Shown here piece after piece: positions 34,361 to 43,780 of a stretch of DNA of 64,000 nt. The notes below the pieces were generated by a model. It had not been told where the DNA came from, ran no database searches, and saw nothing but the letters and a program-made list of their open reading frames with translations. The stretch's first letter is position 1; every line of letters begins with the position of its first letter. The translations under genes were made by a program, and so were the position numbers. Origin of the DNA: Croceicoccus hydrothermalis (GTDB taxonomy: Bacteria; Pseudomonadota; Alphaproteobacteria; Sphingomonadales; Sphingomonadaceae); NCBI RefSeq assembly GCF_022378335.1, contig NZ_JAIQCI010000004.1, positions 1 through 64,000 of the forward strand, read 5' to 3'.

Positions 34361-36631
34361 TCAGCCCACGACCTCCGCCGCGGCGAGCACGGCAAGCGTC
34401 AGCACTTCGGGTGCGATGCTGGTCATCGGCGCGATCTGCACCGGCTTTTCCATGCCGATCAGCATCGGGCCGATGGTCGATGCGCCGGCAAGCTCGCGCA
34501 GCAGTTTCGCCGACAGGTTCGCCGATTGCAGCCCCGGCATGATGAGTACGTTGGCAGGCGAGGACAGCCGGCTGAACGGGTAAAGCTTCATCACGTCGGG
34601 GTTGAGCGCAGCATCGGGCGCCATTTCGCCCTCATACTCGAAACCGGGCTCTTCCTCATCGAGGATGTGCACCGCCTCGCGGATGTTTTCGAGCCATTTG
34701 CCCGACGGATTGCCGAAGGTGGAATAGGACAGGAACGCCACGCGCGGTTCGTGACCCAGCCGGCGCGCGACCTTTGCCGTTTCCTTCGCGATATGGGCCA
34801 GCGTCTTGGCATCGGGACGTTCGTTGATCGTCGTATCGGCCAGGAATACCGTGTAGTTCTTGCCCAGCATCATGTGGACGCCGAACGGCACCTCCCCCGG
34901 TTTTGCGTCGAGCACCAACCCGACCTCGCGCGCGGTCTGTGCAAAGGGGCGGGTGAGGCCGGTGATCATCGCATCGCCCTTGTCCAGCGCGAGCAGCAGC
35001 GAGGCGAAAACATTGCGGTCCTGATTCACCATGCGGCGCACGTCGCGTTCGGTATAGCCGCGCCGTTGCAACCGTTCGTACAGGAAATCGACCATGGCGG
35101 GCACGTGCTCGCTATCGGCGGAATTCTGGATCTCGTAGCTTTCGGGATCGTCGACGCCAAGCTCGCGCAGCTTGTCGCACACCGCGCCCGTGCGTCCGAC
35201 GAGCACGGGTTCGCCATAGCCGAAATCGCGGAACTGTATCGCGGCGCGGATGACGACATCTTCCTCCGCCTCTGCAAAGACGACGCGTTTGGGGTTCTGC
35301 TGCAGGTTTTCGTACACCTTGGTCAGGACCGAGGTGGTGGGGTTGAGCCGCGCCTTCAGCGACATCTTGTAGGCGTCGAAATCCTCGATCGCCGTCTGCG
35401 CGACGCCCGAATCCATCGCCGCCTTCGCGACGGCGGCGGACACCCGCTCCATCAAACGCGGGTCGAAGGGGGCGGGGATGATGTAATCCTCGCCGAACTG
35501 ATGATCGACGCCATAGGCCGCGGCGACTTCCTCCGGCACGCGTTCGCGGGCAAGTTCCGCGATGGCCTCGGCAGCGGCGATCTTCATCTCCTCGTTGATG
35601 GCGGTCGCCCGCACGTCGAGCGCGCCGCGGAAGATGAAGGGGAAGCCGAGCACGTTGTTCACCTGGTTCGGATAATCCGAACGGCCGGTGGCGATGATCG
35701 CATTGGGCTTTACCTCACGCGCCAGTTCGGGGCGGATTTCGGGTTCGGGATTGGCCATGGCAAAGATGATCGGGCGGTCGTTCATCTTCGCCACCCATTC
35801 GGGTTTCAGCGCGCCCGCCGCCGACAGGCCGAGGAAGATATCGGCACCGACCAGCGCCTCTTCGAGGGTGCGCTTGTCCGTATCGACGGCGTGCGCCGAT
35901 TTCCATTGATCCACATCGTCGCGGCCGGGATAGATCGGGCCGGAACGGTCGCACATGATGACGTTTTCATGCCGCACGCCCATCGCCTTGATGAGAGCGG
36001 TACACGCGATGGCCGACGCGCCCGCGCCGTTCACGACCATCTTCACATCCTCCATCCGGCGCCCGGTGAGGTGCAGCGCATTGATGAGCCCGGCCGCCGC
36101 GATGATCGCGGTGCCGTGCTGATCGTCGTGCATGACGGGAATGTTCATGCGTTCGCGAAGCGCCTGCTCGATGATGAAGCATTCGGGCGCCTTGATATCT
36201 TCGAGGTTGATGCCGCCAAAGCTCGGCTCCATCAGCGCGACGGCATTGATGAAGGCGTCGGGATCCTCGGTCGCGAGCTCGATATCGATGGAATCGACGT
36301 CGGCGAAACGCTTGAAGAGCACGGCCTTGCCCTCCATCACCGGCTTGGACGCGAGCGCGCCCAGATTGCCCATGCCCAGGATGGCCGTGCCGTTGGAAAT
36401 CACCGCGACGAGGTTGGACCGCGCGGTATAGATCGCCGCGGTCGACGGATCGTCGGCGATGGCCTGCACCGGCGCTGCGACGCCGGGGGAGTAGGCGAGG
36501 CTGAGATCGCGCTGCGTCGCCATGGGTTTCGACGCGACGATCTCGATCTTTCCGGGTCGGATCGTGGAATGGTAGAACAGCGCCTCACGCTCGGTAAAGC
36601 TGCTGTTCCGATTGTCGCCGTCATTCGCCAA
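34361..36631 (-). CDS. maeB: NADP-dependent malic enzyme with C-terminal phosphotransacetylase domain
   Basis: 756 residues. Residues 1-430 are the malic enzyme: PGKIEIVASKP, LAYSPGVAAPV, the Lys in GNLGALASKPVMEGK, HDDQHGTAII and VVNGAGASAIACT (NADP site). Residues about 430-756 are a phosphate acetyltransferase-like domain (VFAEAEEDVVIRAA, MPGLQSANLSAKLL) that in this subclass is regulatory rather than catalytic. It decarboxylates malate to pyruvate and makes NADPH. It is divergent from mutS. Confidence 0.95.
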   Translation of the reverse strand: MANDGDNRNSSFTEREALFYHSTIRPGKIEIVASKPMATQRDLSLAYSPGVAAPVQAIADDPSTAAIYTARSNLVAVISNGTAILGMGNLGALASKPVMEGKAVLFKRFADVDSIDIELATEDPDAFINAVALMEPSFGGINLEDIKAPECFIIEQALRERMNIPVMHDDQHGTAIIAAAGLINALHLTGRRMEDVKMVVNGAGASAIACTALIKAMGVRHENVIMCDRSGPIYPGRDDVDQWKSAHAVDTDKRTLEEALVGADIFLGLSAAGALKPEWVAKMNDRPIIFAMANPEPEIRPELAREVKPNAIIATGRSDYPNQVNNVLGFPFIFRGALDVRATAINEEMKIAAAEAIAELARERVPEEVAAAYGVDHQFGEDYIIPAPFDPRLMERVSAAVAKAAMDSGVAQTAIEDFDAYKMSLKARLNPTTSVLTKVYENLQQNPKRVVFAEAEEDVVIRAAIQFRDFGYGEPVLVGRTGAVCDKLRELGVDDPESYEIQNSADSEHVPAMVDFLYERLQRRGYTERDVRRMVNQDRNVFASLLLALDKGDAMITGLTRPFAQTAREVGLVLDAKPGEVPFGVHMMLGKNYTVFLADTTINERPDAKTLAHIAKETAKVARRLGHEPRVAFLSYSTFGNPSGKWLENIREAVHILDEEEPGFEYEGEMAPDAALNPDVMKLYPFSRLSSPANVLIMPGLQSANLSAKLLRELAGASTIGPMLIGMEKPVQIAPMTSIAPEVLTLAVLAAAEVVG

Positions 36632-36663
36632 AATGGCCTCCCGTTGGAATACACCTACAAATC

Positions 36664-36698
36664 CGCCCTATCGCGCAAATCGCGATCGGGATAGGGCG
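36664..36698 (-). promoter_or_regulatory. Nested inverted repeat in the maeB leader region
   Basis: CGCCCTATC (36664-36672) pairs with GATAGGGCG (36690-36698), with a second inner pair TCGCG/CGCGA inside the loop. It lies 33-67 bp upstream of the maeB start and also in the mutS upstream gap. It could be an operator or an mRNA leader hairpin. Confidence 0.45.
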
Positions 36699-36702
36699 CG
36701 CG

Positions 36703-36728
36703 GCCAAGTTTTCGCGCCAAGTTTTCGA
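36703..36728. repeat. Tandem 13-bp duplication upstream of mutS
   Basis: GCCAAGTTTTCG plus one base occurs twice head-to-tail, directly beside the nested hairpin and 60 bp before the likely mutS start. Confidence 0.8.
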
Positions 36729-36787
36729 TGGGGATAGCAGATTGCCCGACTTTGGCGAATCGCGCCTCGTCGGCTAGGCGATGCGGT

Positions 36788-39400
36788 ATGGCATCCGGAC
36801 CCACCCCGATGATGGCGCAATATCTCGCGCTCAAGAGCCAGGCGGACGATTGCCTGCTGTTCTACCGCATGGGCGACTTTTTCGAACTGTTCTTCGACGA
36901 TGCGCGCCGGGCCGCCGCCGTGCTCGACATCGCATTGACGAGCCGGGGCGAACACGATGGCGCGCCGGTGCCGATGTGCGGCGTGCCGGTGCATTCGGCG
37001 GAAAGCTATCTTGCCCGGCTGATCCGTGCAGGGTGCCGGGTCGCCATCGCCGAACAGGTCGAAACCCCGGCCGAGGCGAAGGAGCGCACGAAGCGCGAGG
37101 GTGGCGGGTCCAAGGTATTGGTGAGGCGCGACATCGTGCGCTTCGTGACCGCCGGCACGCTGACCGAGGATAACCTGCTTGAATCGCGCAGGGCCAACAC
37201 GCTGGTCGCGCTGGCGCCGTTGCACGACCGGGTCGGTATCGCGGCGGTGGATATTTCGACCGGCGCGATGATCCTCGAAAGTCATGAGGCGGGCAACCTG
37301 GCGGCGGCCCTGTCGCGGATCGGGGCGAGCGAGGTCGTCGTGCCGGAGGCGTGGGAGCATGCGCCCGAGGACGCCATCACGCGCCCGGCCGCGGATTTCG
37401 CATCGGACAGGGGCGAGGCGCGGCTGAAATCGCTGCACCAGGTTTCGACGCTGGACGGGTTCGGGGCGTTCGACCGGGCGGCGCTGGCGGCGGCGGGCGG
37501 GCTGATCGCCTATCTCGACCATGTCGGGCGCGGGCAATTGCCCTTGCTGCTGCCGCCACGGGCGCGGGCGGCACACGGCCACCTCGCCATGGACGAGGCC
37601 ACGCGCGCCAGCCTTGAAATCCTGCAATCGGCATCGGGCACGCGTTCGGGCAGCCTGATCGATTGCATCGACCGGTGCCTCACCGGGGCGGGGGCGCGCC
37701 TGCTGGCCGAGGATCTGTCCGCGCCGCTTGCCGAGGCGGAGGCGATTCGCGAACGGCTCGCGGCGGTGGACCGGCTTTACGGCGATGCCTTGCTGCGCGA
37801 GGATCTGCGCGGATTGATGCGCGGCCTGCCCGATATTGCACGCGCGCTTGGCCGGGTGGTCGCCGGGCGGGGCAGCCCGCGCGATCTTGGACAGATTCGC
37901 GACGGGCTCGGCCTTGCCTATGAACTGCACCAGATGATTGGCGAGATGGCGGACCGGCCCGCGCTGTTCGAACGGCTCCGCCCTGCCCTGACCGGGCATG
38001 GCGCTCTGGTGCAGGCGCTTATCCGCGCACTGGTCGAAACTCCGCCGACGGAGCGGGCGCAGGGCGGCTATATCGCAAAGGGATACGATGCCGCGCTCGA
38101 CGAATTGCGCGACATTGCAAAGAACGGGCGGCAGGCGATTGCCGCGCTCGAACAGGATTACCGCGATGCGACCGGCATTGCCGCGCTCAAGATCAAGCAC
38201 AATGGCGTGCTCGGCTATTTCATCGAGGTGCCCGCGCGCCATGCCGATGCGCTGATGGCGGCGGACAGCGGCTTTACCCATCGGCAGACAATGCAGAGCG
38301 CGGTCCGCTTCAACGCGCTGGCCTTGCACGAACAGGCCAGCCGCATTGCCGAGGCGGGCGGACGTGCACTCGCCGCCGAGGATGCACATTTCGAGGAGCT
38401 GGTCGCGATGACCGCCGCCCATGCCGAGGGCATCGCCGCCACCGCCCATGCGCTCGCCCGGATCGACGTATGCGCAGGGCAGGCGGAGCGCGCCGCCGAG
38501 GGCGGCTGGGTGCGGCCCGACATCGCCGATGCCCCCTGCCTCGACATTCGCGGCGGGCGGCACCCGGTGGTGGAGGCCGCGCTGGCAAAGGGGCGCGACC
38601 GCTTCGTTGCCAATGATTGCGCGCTTTCGGACACGGACCGGCTCTGGCTCATCGGCGGGCCGAACATGGGCGGCAAATCGACATTCCTGCGTCAGAATGC
38701 GCTGATCGTCCTGCTCGCCCAGGCGGGGGGTTTCGTCCCCGCGGACAGCGCGACGATCGGCCTCGTCGACCGGTTGTTCAGCCGGGTCGGCGCATCGGAC
38801 AATCTGGCGAAGGGCCGCTCCACCTTCATGGTCGAAATGGTGGAGACCGCCGCGATCCTGTCCCAGGCCACCGATCGCAGCTTCGTCATCCTCGACGAGG
38901 TCGGGCGCGGTACCTCCACCTATGACGGGCTGGCGCTGGCCTGGGCGGTGGCGGAAAGCGTGCATGGCACATTGCAATGCCGTTGCCTGTTCGCGACGCA
39001 TTACCATGAATTGTCCCGCCTTGCCGAAACATGCGAGGCCTTGTCGCTCCACCACGTTCGCGCGCGGGAGTGGAAGGGCGATCTGGTTCTCCTGCACGAG
39101 CTGGCGGACGGACCGGCGGATCGCAGCTACGGGCTTGCGGTCGCGCGGCTGGCCGGTGTGCCCGCCCCCGTGATCGCGCGGGCGAAGAAGGTGCTCGACA
39201 GGCTGGAAAAGGGGCGCGCGGAAACCGGCGGGCTGGCGGCGGGGCTCGGCGAATTGCCGCTGTTCGCCGCCGTGGCCGAAGCGGAGGAGGAGCAGTGCGA
39301 CACGCTGCGCGATACGCTCGCCGCGCTCGATGTCGATGCGCTCTCGCCGCGCGATGCGCTCGACATGCTTTACAGGCTCAAACGCGACGCCGCCGATTGA
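36788..39400 (+). CDS. mutS: DNA mismatch repair protein MutS
   Basis: 870 residues from the ATG at 36788 (an in-frame ATG at 36728 would add 20 residues without family homology). The mismatch-binding Phe-x-Glu is in FYRMGDFFELFFDDA. The ATPase has Walker A GGPNMGGKSTFLRQN, RSTFMVEMVETAAIL, Walker B ILDEVGRGTSTYDGLALAW and the signature ATHYHEL. The length is typical. It recognises mismatches and recruits MutL. Confidence 0.97.
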   Translation: MASGPTPMMAQYLALKSQADDCLLFYRMGDFFELFFDDARRAAAVLDIALTSRGEHDGAPVPMCGVPVHSAESYLARLIRAGCRVAIAEQVETPAEAKERTKREGGGSKVLVRRDIVRFVTAGTLTEDNLLESRRANTLVALAPLHDRVGIAAVDISTGAMILESHEAGNLAAALSRIGASEVVVPEAWEHAPEDAITRPAADFASDRGEARLKSLHQVSTLDGFGAFDRAALAAAGGLIAYLDHVGRGQLPLLLPPRARAAHGHLAMDEATRASLEILQSASGTRSGSLIDCIDRCLTGAGARLLAEDLSAPLAEAEAIRERLAAVDRLYGDALLREDLRGLMRGLPDIARALGRVVAGRGSPRDLGQIRDGLGLAYELHQMIGEMADRPALFERLRPALTGHGALVQALIRALVETPPTERAQGGYIAKGYDAALDELRDIAKNGRQAIAALEQDYRDATGIAALKIKHNGVLGYFIEVPARHADALMAADSGFTHRQTMQSAVRFNALALHEQASRIAEAGGRALAAEDAHFEELVAMTAAHAEGIAATAHALARIDVCAGQAERAAEGGWVRPDIADAPCLDIRGGRHPVVEAALAKGRDRFVANDCALSDTDRLWLIGGPNMGGKSTFLRQNALIVLLAQAGGFVPADSATIGLVDRLFSRVGASDNLAKGRSTFMVEMVETAAILSQATDRSFVILDEVGRGTSTYDGLALAWAVAESVHGTLQCRCLFATHYHELSRLAETCEALSLHHVRAREWKGDLVLLHELADGPADRSYGLAVARLAGVPAPVIARAKKVLDRLEKGRAETGGLAAGLGELPLFAAVAEAEEEQCDTLRDTLAALDVDALSPRDALDMLYRLKRDAAD

Positions 39401-39431
39401 CCGGGGCGGCGGCGGCGGTCATTCTTTTCTT

Positions 39432-39824
39432 ATGACAGAAGACGAGATCAAGTCGCAGGACGCCTCCAGCCGGACGCACCTCGCCGAAGATCGCACGATC
39501 ATGGCGGTGGAGCGGACCTTTGCCGGGTGGATGCGCACCGCCTTTGCCGCGATCGGCATCGGCATCGCTTTCCGCGCCTTGTTCGGGGAGCTGGACCCGC
39601 CATGGCTCGCCCGCGTGATCGCGACCATGTTCATGCTGCTGGCCGCGGTGTTTGCCATCGGGGCCGAACGGCGGGCGTGCCGGGCGCTGACGCGGATGAA
39701 CCCGCACGAGGTGGATTCGCCCGACATGCCGCGCCTGAAATGGATCGCCTATGCGGTTGCCGCCGGTGCGATCATCCTCGCCATCGCGATATGGCTGGCG
39801 CGGGACATCGGCACCGGCGGATAA
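39432..39824 (+). CDS. DUF202 (YidH-like) inner-membrane protein
   Basis: 130 residues. A charged N-terminus with RTHLAEDRTIMAVERTFAGWMRT, the DUF202 hallmark, is followed by three hydrophobic segments (AFAAIGIGIAFRALFG, VIATMFMLLAAVFAIG, WIAYAVAAGAIILAIAIWL). The function is unknown. It begins 31 bp after mutS. Confidence 0.85.
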   Translation: MTEDEIKSQDASSRTHLAEDRTIMAVERTFAGWMRTAFAAIGIGIAFRALFGELDPPWLARVIATMFMLLAAVFAIGAERRACRALTRMNPHEVDSPDMPRLKWIAYAVAAGAIILAIAIWLARDIGTGG

Positions 39825-39830
39825 GCCGGT

Positions 39831-40151
39831 TCAGCTGTCGGAATGGCCCGGCTCGTCCTTCATGATGTTGGACTTGCCGTATTTCTTCTCGTTATCGTCG
39901 TGGTTCGGCTCACCGCGATAGGCGCTCATGTCGATGCCGCCGGTGTCCATCTGCTTCATCTTGTCGACCAGATCGCCCTGCGTGCTTTCATCGAGCGGGC
40001 CTTTTTCGGGCTTGTCGCTATCCTCGTCGAGCGAATAGCTCGATACGCGGCGGCCCTGCGCCTGGCGCGAAACGGTCTGCGCCTGCGTGTCCTTGTCGCG
40101 CTGTTCGGTGTTGAGGTTTTCGTGGGCGTTGTCGTTGGTGGGGTCTGCCAT
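39831..40151 (-). CDS. Hydrophilic, probably disordered protein of unknown function
   Basis: About 106 residues from the ATG at 40151, which has AGGA seven bases upstream (a TTG at 40157 is also possible). It is almost devoid of hydrophobic residues and rich in Asp, Glu, Gln, Lys and Ser. No domain is recognised. Compositionally it resembles small stress-related hydrophilic proteins. The good ribosome-binding site argues that it is real. Confidence 0.6.
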   Translation of the reverse strand: MADPTNDNAHENLNTEQRDKDTQAQTVSRQAQGRRVSSYSLDEDSDKPEKGPLDESTQGDLVDKMKQMDTGGIDMSAYRGEPNHDDNEKKYGKSNIMKDEPGHSDS

Positions 40152-40214
40152 GTTCAATTCCTGTTTACGTTTGCATGAAGGAACGGGCGGCGACCCTCCC
40201 CGGTTCCGACGGGA

Positions 40215-40787
40215 TCAGCCGCGATGGGCCCCCGGCACCCACAAAACATCGGCCCGGCCATGGTCATTGAACGCGCGCGCCGCCACGAACAGGTAATCCG
40301 ACAGCCGATTGACGTAAGCCAGCGCGGCGGGATTGACGGCATGCTGTTGGGCGAGTGCGACACATGCCCGTTCCGCCGACCGTACCGACGCCCGCGCGAC
40401 ATGCACCCGCGCCGCAATCTCGCTCCCGCCGGGCAGGATGAAGCTCTTCAACGGCTCCAGCCTTTCGTTCAGCGCATCGATTCGTGATTCCAGCCACTGA
40501 CCTTGCGCATCGGTCATGCGAAGCTGCATCTCTCCGCACGTGAAATCGTCGCCCGGCGTGGCGAGGTCGGCCCCAAGATCGAAGAGGTCATTCTGTATCC
40601 GGCGCAGATCGGCGGCAATGTCGCCATCGGGCGCGGCGCAAACCGCAACGCCAATGGCGCAGTTCGCCTCGTCCACCGTGCCGATGGCGGCCATGCGCGC
40701 GGCATTTTTCGCGATGCGCGAACCGTCGACAAGGCCGGTGGTGCCGTCGTCGCCGGTGCGCGTGTAGATCCTGTTGAGCCGGACCAC
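40215..40787 (-). CDS. Cob(I)yrinic acid a,c-diamide adenosyltransferase, PduO type
   Basis: 190 residues from a GTG at 40787. The ATP-binding opening IYTRTGDDGTTGLVDGSR, SFILPGGSE, the RSAERACVAL block and NRLSDYLFVAARAFN are PduO signatures. It attaches the adenosyl group to reduced cobalamin, giving coenzyme B12 for mutases. It is the last of three leftward genes (tRNA synthetase-like, HIG1-like, this one), 6 bp after the HIG1-like stop. Confidence 0.93.
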   Translation of the reverse strand: MVRLNRIYTRTGDDGTTGLVDGSRIAKNAARMAAIGTVDEANCAIGVAVCAAPDGDIAADLRRIQNDLFDLGADLATPGDDFTCGEMQLRMTDAQGQWLESRIDALNERLEPLKSFILPGGSEIAARVHVARASVRSAERACVALAQQHAVNPAALAYVNRLSDYLFVAARAFNDHGRADVLWVPGAHRG

Positions 40788-40793
40788 GCCGGA

Positions 40794-41021
40794 TCAGCTA
40801 TTGATGACGAGCAGCAGCGCGACGACGATGATCGCGGCCGCCTGATATTTGATGCGGGCGAACATCGCCTTGTTCTGGCGAATCTGCATCATCTCGATCC
40901 GTTCGTCGCCACCTTCGAGATCGAGTTTCGTCGTTTGGAGGAACGCGACGATCCCCTTCACGAGCGAGACGACGACCATGATGGCCAGAATGGCGATGAC
41001 AATGGCAAGGATGGTGTTCAT
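40794..41021 (-). CDS. Small twin-transmembrane protein, HIG1-domain type
   Basis: 75 residues: a first span ILAIVIAILAIMVVVSLV, a polar connector with the HIG1-like RQNKAMFARIKYQ, and a second span AAAIIVVALLLVI. The HIG1 fold is associated with respiratory-chain supercomplexes in mitochondria and some alphaproteobacteria; a direct role here is not shown. It is part of the gluQRS-HIG1-adenosyltransferase run. Confidence 0.75.
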   Translation of the reverse strand: MNTILAIVIAILAIMVVVSLVKGIVAFLQTTKLDLEGGDERIEMMQIRQNKAMFARIKYQAAAIIVVALLLVINS

Positions 41022-41062
41022 GGGCGTCAAGATAGGGACGCCGCCCACGCATTTCCAGCCCC

Positions 41063-41911
41063 CTATCCCTCACTCCCCCCATCACCCCAATACAATCCTT
41101 TGCCCAGACGCCCCCCGCGCAGATCCGCCGCAAATGCACGCCCGTCCACCCCGGCGCCACGCATGTCGGCAAGGGAGGGCGAACCGCGGCGTTTCGCCAG
41201 CTTGCGCCCATCCCCTTCCACGATCAGCGCATGGTGGTGCCACACCGGCACCGGCAGGCGCAGCAGTTGTTGCAGCAGGCGGTGCACATGGGTCGCGGCA
41301 AACAGATCCATCCCGCGGGTGACGCAGGTAATCCCGTCCGCCGCATCGTCCCAGGTCACGGCGAGGTGATAGCTTCCCGGCGCATCCTTGCGCGCGAGCA
41401 CGATGTCGCCGAAGATTTCGGGCGTCGCGCGTATCTCGCCCCGCCGCTCGTCATGCCAGGTGAGCGGCCCTGCCCGCGCCGCGGCGGCGTTCATGTCGAG
41501 CCGCCATGCCACCGCGCCATCGCGGGCATCGACGCCGCGCCCCCTGCACGTGCCGGGATAGAGCGGGCCGTCGGGACCGTGCGCCGATGCCGCCGCCGCA
41601 ATCTCCGCGCGGGTGCATCGGCAGGCATAGGCCAAACCCATCGCGCGCAACCGGTCGAGCGCGTCGGCATGTGCACCGATGCGCGCCGATTGGCGGATGA
41701 CCGGCCCGTCCCAGTCGAGCCCGAGCCAGCGCAGATCGGCGAGCGCCCCTGCGGCAAATTCCTCCCGGCTGCGCGCGCCGTCGATATCCTCTATCCGGAG
41801 CAGGAACCGCCCGCCGCCCGCCCGCGCCCGGTCGTGGGCGACGATCGCGGCATGGGCGTGCCCTGCATGCAGCGGGCCATTCGGGCTGGGCGCGAAGCGG
41901 GTGACGATCAT
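41063..41911 (-). CDS. gluQRS: Glutamyl-Q tRNA(Asp) synthetase
   Basis: About 282 residues (ATG at 41911; an ATG four codons upstream is possible). It is a truncated GluRS without an anticodon-binding domain that glutamylates queuosine in tRNA-Asp. HIGH region: TRFAPSPNGPLHAGHAHAA. The zinc ligands are partly preserved (YACRCTR, GTCRGRG). KMSKS equivalent: GRKLAKRRGSPSL. The short length and lack of a C-terminal domain separate it from gltX. Confidence 0.92.
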   Translation of the reverse strand: MIVTRFAPSPNGPLHAGHAHAAIVAHDRARAGGGRFLLRIEDIDGARSREEFAAGALADLRWLGLDWDGPVIRQSARIGAHADALDRLRAMGLAYACRCTRAEIAAAASAHGPDGPLYPGTCRGRGVDARDGAVAWRLDMNAAAARAGPLTWHDERRGEIRATPEIFGDIVLARKDAPGSYHLAVTWDDAADGITCVTRGMDLFAATHVHRLLQQLLRLPVPVWHHHALIVEGDGRKLAKRRGSPSLADMRGAGVDGRAFAADLRGGRLGKGLYWGDGGSEG

Positions 41912-42125
41912 CGCGCGCAGCATAGCGGCGATGCGCCCTCGTGAAAGGCCCGAAAAGCCTTACCTGAAAGGCGCGCGCGAAAGAGGCGATCCTGCGTCAG
42001 TTATGCATATAGTCTTGACGCGCGCGCAGCTTAGGGGCAGCAATGGCACTTACGATGCGTCATCAACCTGTCACGCCTCAATGCGATAGCGTCCCGGCAC
42101 CCAGTGGAGGAGGCCGGATAACGGC

Positions 42126-42734
42126 ATGTTCAGCAACGCGCTGATCGAACAACGCGTCACGCTCGCCAGCGCAAGGGAGGATCCGACCCGCGCGCTCGGC
42201 CAATGTCCTGCCCTTGTCCTCAACGCGGATTATTCTCCGCTGTCCTATTATCCGCTGTCGCTCTGGCCGTGGCAGACCGCGATCAAGGCCGTGTTCCTCG
42301 ACCGGGTCGATATCGTGGCAAGCTATGAACGGCAGGTGCATTCGCCCTCGCTCGACATGCAGATCCCGTCGGTGATTGCGCTTCGCGAATATGTGAAGCC
42401 GTCGGAGTTTCCCGCCTTCACCCGCTTCAACGTATTCCTGCGCGACCGGTTCGAGTGTCAGTTCTGCGGAAGCCCGAAACAGCTCACCTTCGACCATGTC
42501 GTGCCCCGAAGGCTGGGTGGGCAGACGAGCTGGGAAAACATCGTCGCGGCCTGTGCGCCCTGCAACATGAAGAAGGGCGGACGCACGCCGAAACAGGCAG
42601 GCATGCAGCTGAAACTCGCGCCGATCCGCCCGACCAACTGGCAATTGCAGCAGCGCGGCCGTGGCTTTCCGCCGCATTACCTGCATGAAACCTGGCGGGA
42701 CTGGCTCTATTGGGACATCGAGCTGGAAGCCTAG
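42126..42734 (+). CDS. HNH endonuclease-family protein
   Basis: 202 residues. The HNH fold is in the middle: two Cys in CQFCGSPKQLTFDHVVPRR with the first catalytic His, the Asn of WENIVAACAPCNMKKG and its second Cys pair. RDRFECQFCG is typical of stand-alone chromosomal HNH proteins of unknown substrate that are widespread in bacteria and not linked to a mobile element. Its stop overlaps the convergent hemH stop by 4 bp (CTAG). The 200 bp before it hold no firm promoter. Confidence 0.88.
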   Translation: MFSNALIEQRVTLASAREDPTRALGQCPALVLNADYSPLSYYPLSLWPWQTAIKAVFLDRVDIVASYERQVHSPSLDMQIPSVIALREYVKPSEFPAFTRFNVFLRDRFECQFCGSPKQLTFDHVVPRRLGGQTSWENIVAACAPCNMKKGGRTPKQAGMQLKLAPIRPTNWQLQQRGRGFPPHYLHETWRDWLYWDIELEA

Positions 42735-43780
42735 ATCCAGCCGGACAATTCCCGCCGGATCAGCGTTTCGAGCATTGCCATGCCCGGCGCCCCATCGTTG
42801 AGGCAGGACAGCGCATCGAACTGCGCGCCGCCATGCTCGACAAAGCTTTCCCGCCCCCGGATCGCCAGCTCTTCCAGCGTTTCGAGGCAATCGGCCGAAA
42901 AGCCCGGCGCCGCGATGGCCAGCCGCTTCGTCCCCCGCCTCGCCTCCTGCTCCAGCACCGTGTCGGTCGCCGGCTCAAGCCATTTGGCCCGGCCAAAGCG
43001 CGATTGAAACGTGGTATCGATGCGCAGGTCCGGAAATTCCGGCGCCAGCGCCGCGGCCAGAAGCCGCGCGGTCTTCCGGCAATGACAGTGATAGGGATCC
43101 CCCAGATGCAGCGTGCGTTCGGGCATGCCGTGAAAGCTGAGCAGCAGCACCTCCGGCATTTGGGCGAGCGCCTTGATCTGCCGCGAAAGATCCTCCGACA
43201 GCGCCGCGATATAGGCCGCATCGTCGTGATAGGGCGGCAGGGTGCGGATCGCCGGTTGCCACCGCATGTCGGCAAGCGCGCGGCCAAGCTCGTCCACCGC
43301 CGTCGCCGTCGTCGCGCCCGAATATTGGGGGTAGAGCGGCGCGAAGAGAATGCGGTCGTGACCTGTATCCTTCAACGCCTGCACCCGCGCGGGGATCGAC
43401 GGATTGCCGTATCGCATCGCCCAGTCGACCGTGACCTGATCGCCCAGCCTGTCCTGCAACCGCTCGGCCTGATGCTTCGTAATCGCGGCGAGCGGCGATC
43501 CGTCCTCGCCCCATACCTGCGCATAGGCATGGGCGGATTTCGCCGGCCGCGTGTTGAGGATGATCCCGCGCAGGATCGGCTGCCACGCGATGGCGGGAAT
43601 TTCGACGACGCGGCGGTCGGACAGGAATTGTTTAAGGTAACGCTTCACCGCCCCCTTTTCCGCCGCATCGGGCGTGCCGAGATTGGTCAGCAGCACCGCA
43701 ATGCGTGCCGTCGGGGCCGCCGGGTGATCGGCGGGGCGCGGCATGGGGGTTGCGGGCGTTGCGTCGTGGATATCGGTCAT
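42731..43780 (-). CDS. hemH: Ferrochelatase
   Basis: A 349-residue enzyme that inserts Fe2+ into protoporphyrin IX, the last step of heme synthesis. Visible: VLLTNLGTPDAAEKGAV, AMRYGNPSI, FAPLYPQYSGATT, the metal-site His in LLSFHGMPERT and the catalytic Glu in FSADCLETLEE. Its start overlaps the stop of the molybdenum oxidoreductase by 4 bp. Confidence 0.96.
   Translation of the reverse strand: MTDIHDATPATPMPRPADHPAAPTARIAVLLTNLGTPDAAEKGAVKRYLKQFLSDRRVVEIPAIAWQPILRGIILNTRPAKSAHAYAQVWGEDGSPLAAITKHQAERLQDRLGDQVTVDWAMRYGNPSIPARVQALKDTGHDRILFAPLYPQYSGATTATAVDELGRALADMRWQPAIRTLPPYHDDAAYIAALSEDLSRQIKALAQMPEVLLLSFHGMPERTLHLGDPYHCHCRKTARLLAAALAPEFPDLRIDTTFQSRFGRAKWLEPATDTVLEQEARRGTKRLAIAAPGFSADCLETLEELAIRGRESFVEHGGAQFDALSCLNDGAPGMAMLETLIRRELSGWI

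Noticed and set aside
34184-39097. Very long antisense frames opposite maeB (836 codons) and mutS (809 codons)
   Set aside because: Both mirror well-identified genes and show no domain; codon-position bias explains the open frame.
42126-42734. HNH protein as a homing endonuclease or defence nuclease
   Set aside because: It sits in ordinary housekeeping context with no intron, intein, phage or restriction partner, and such stand-alone HNH genes are widespread in bacterial chromosomes.
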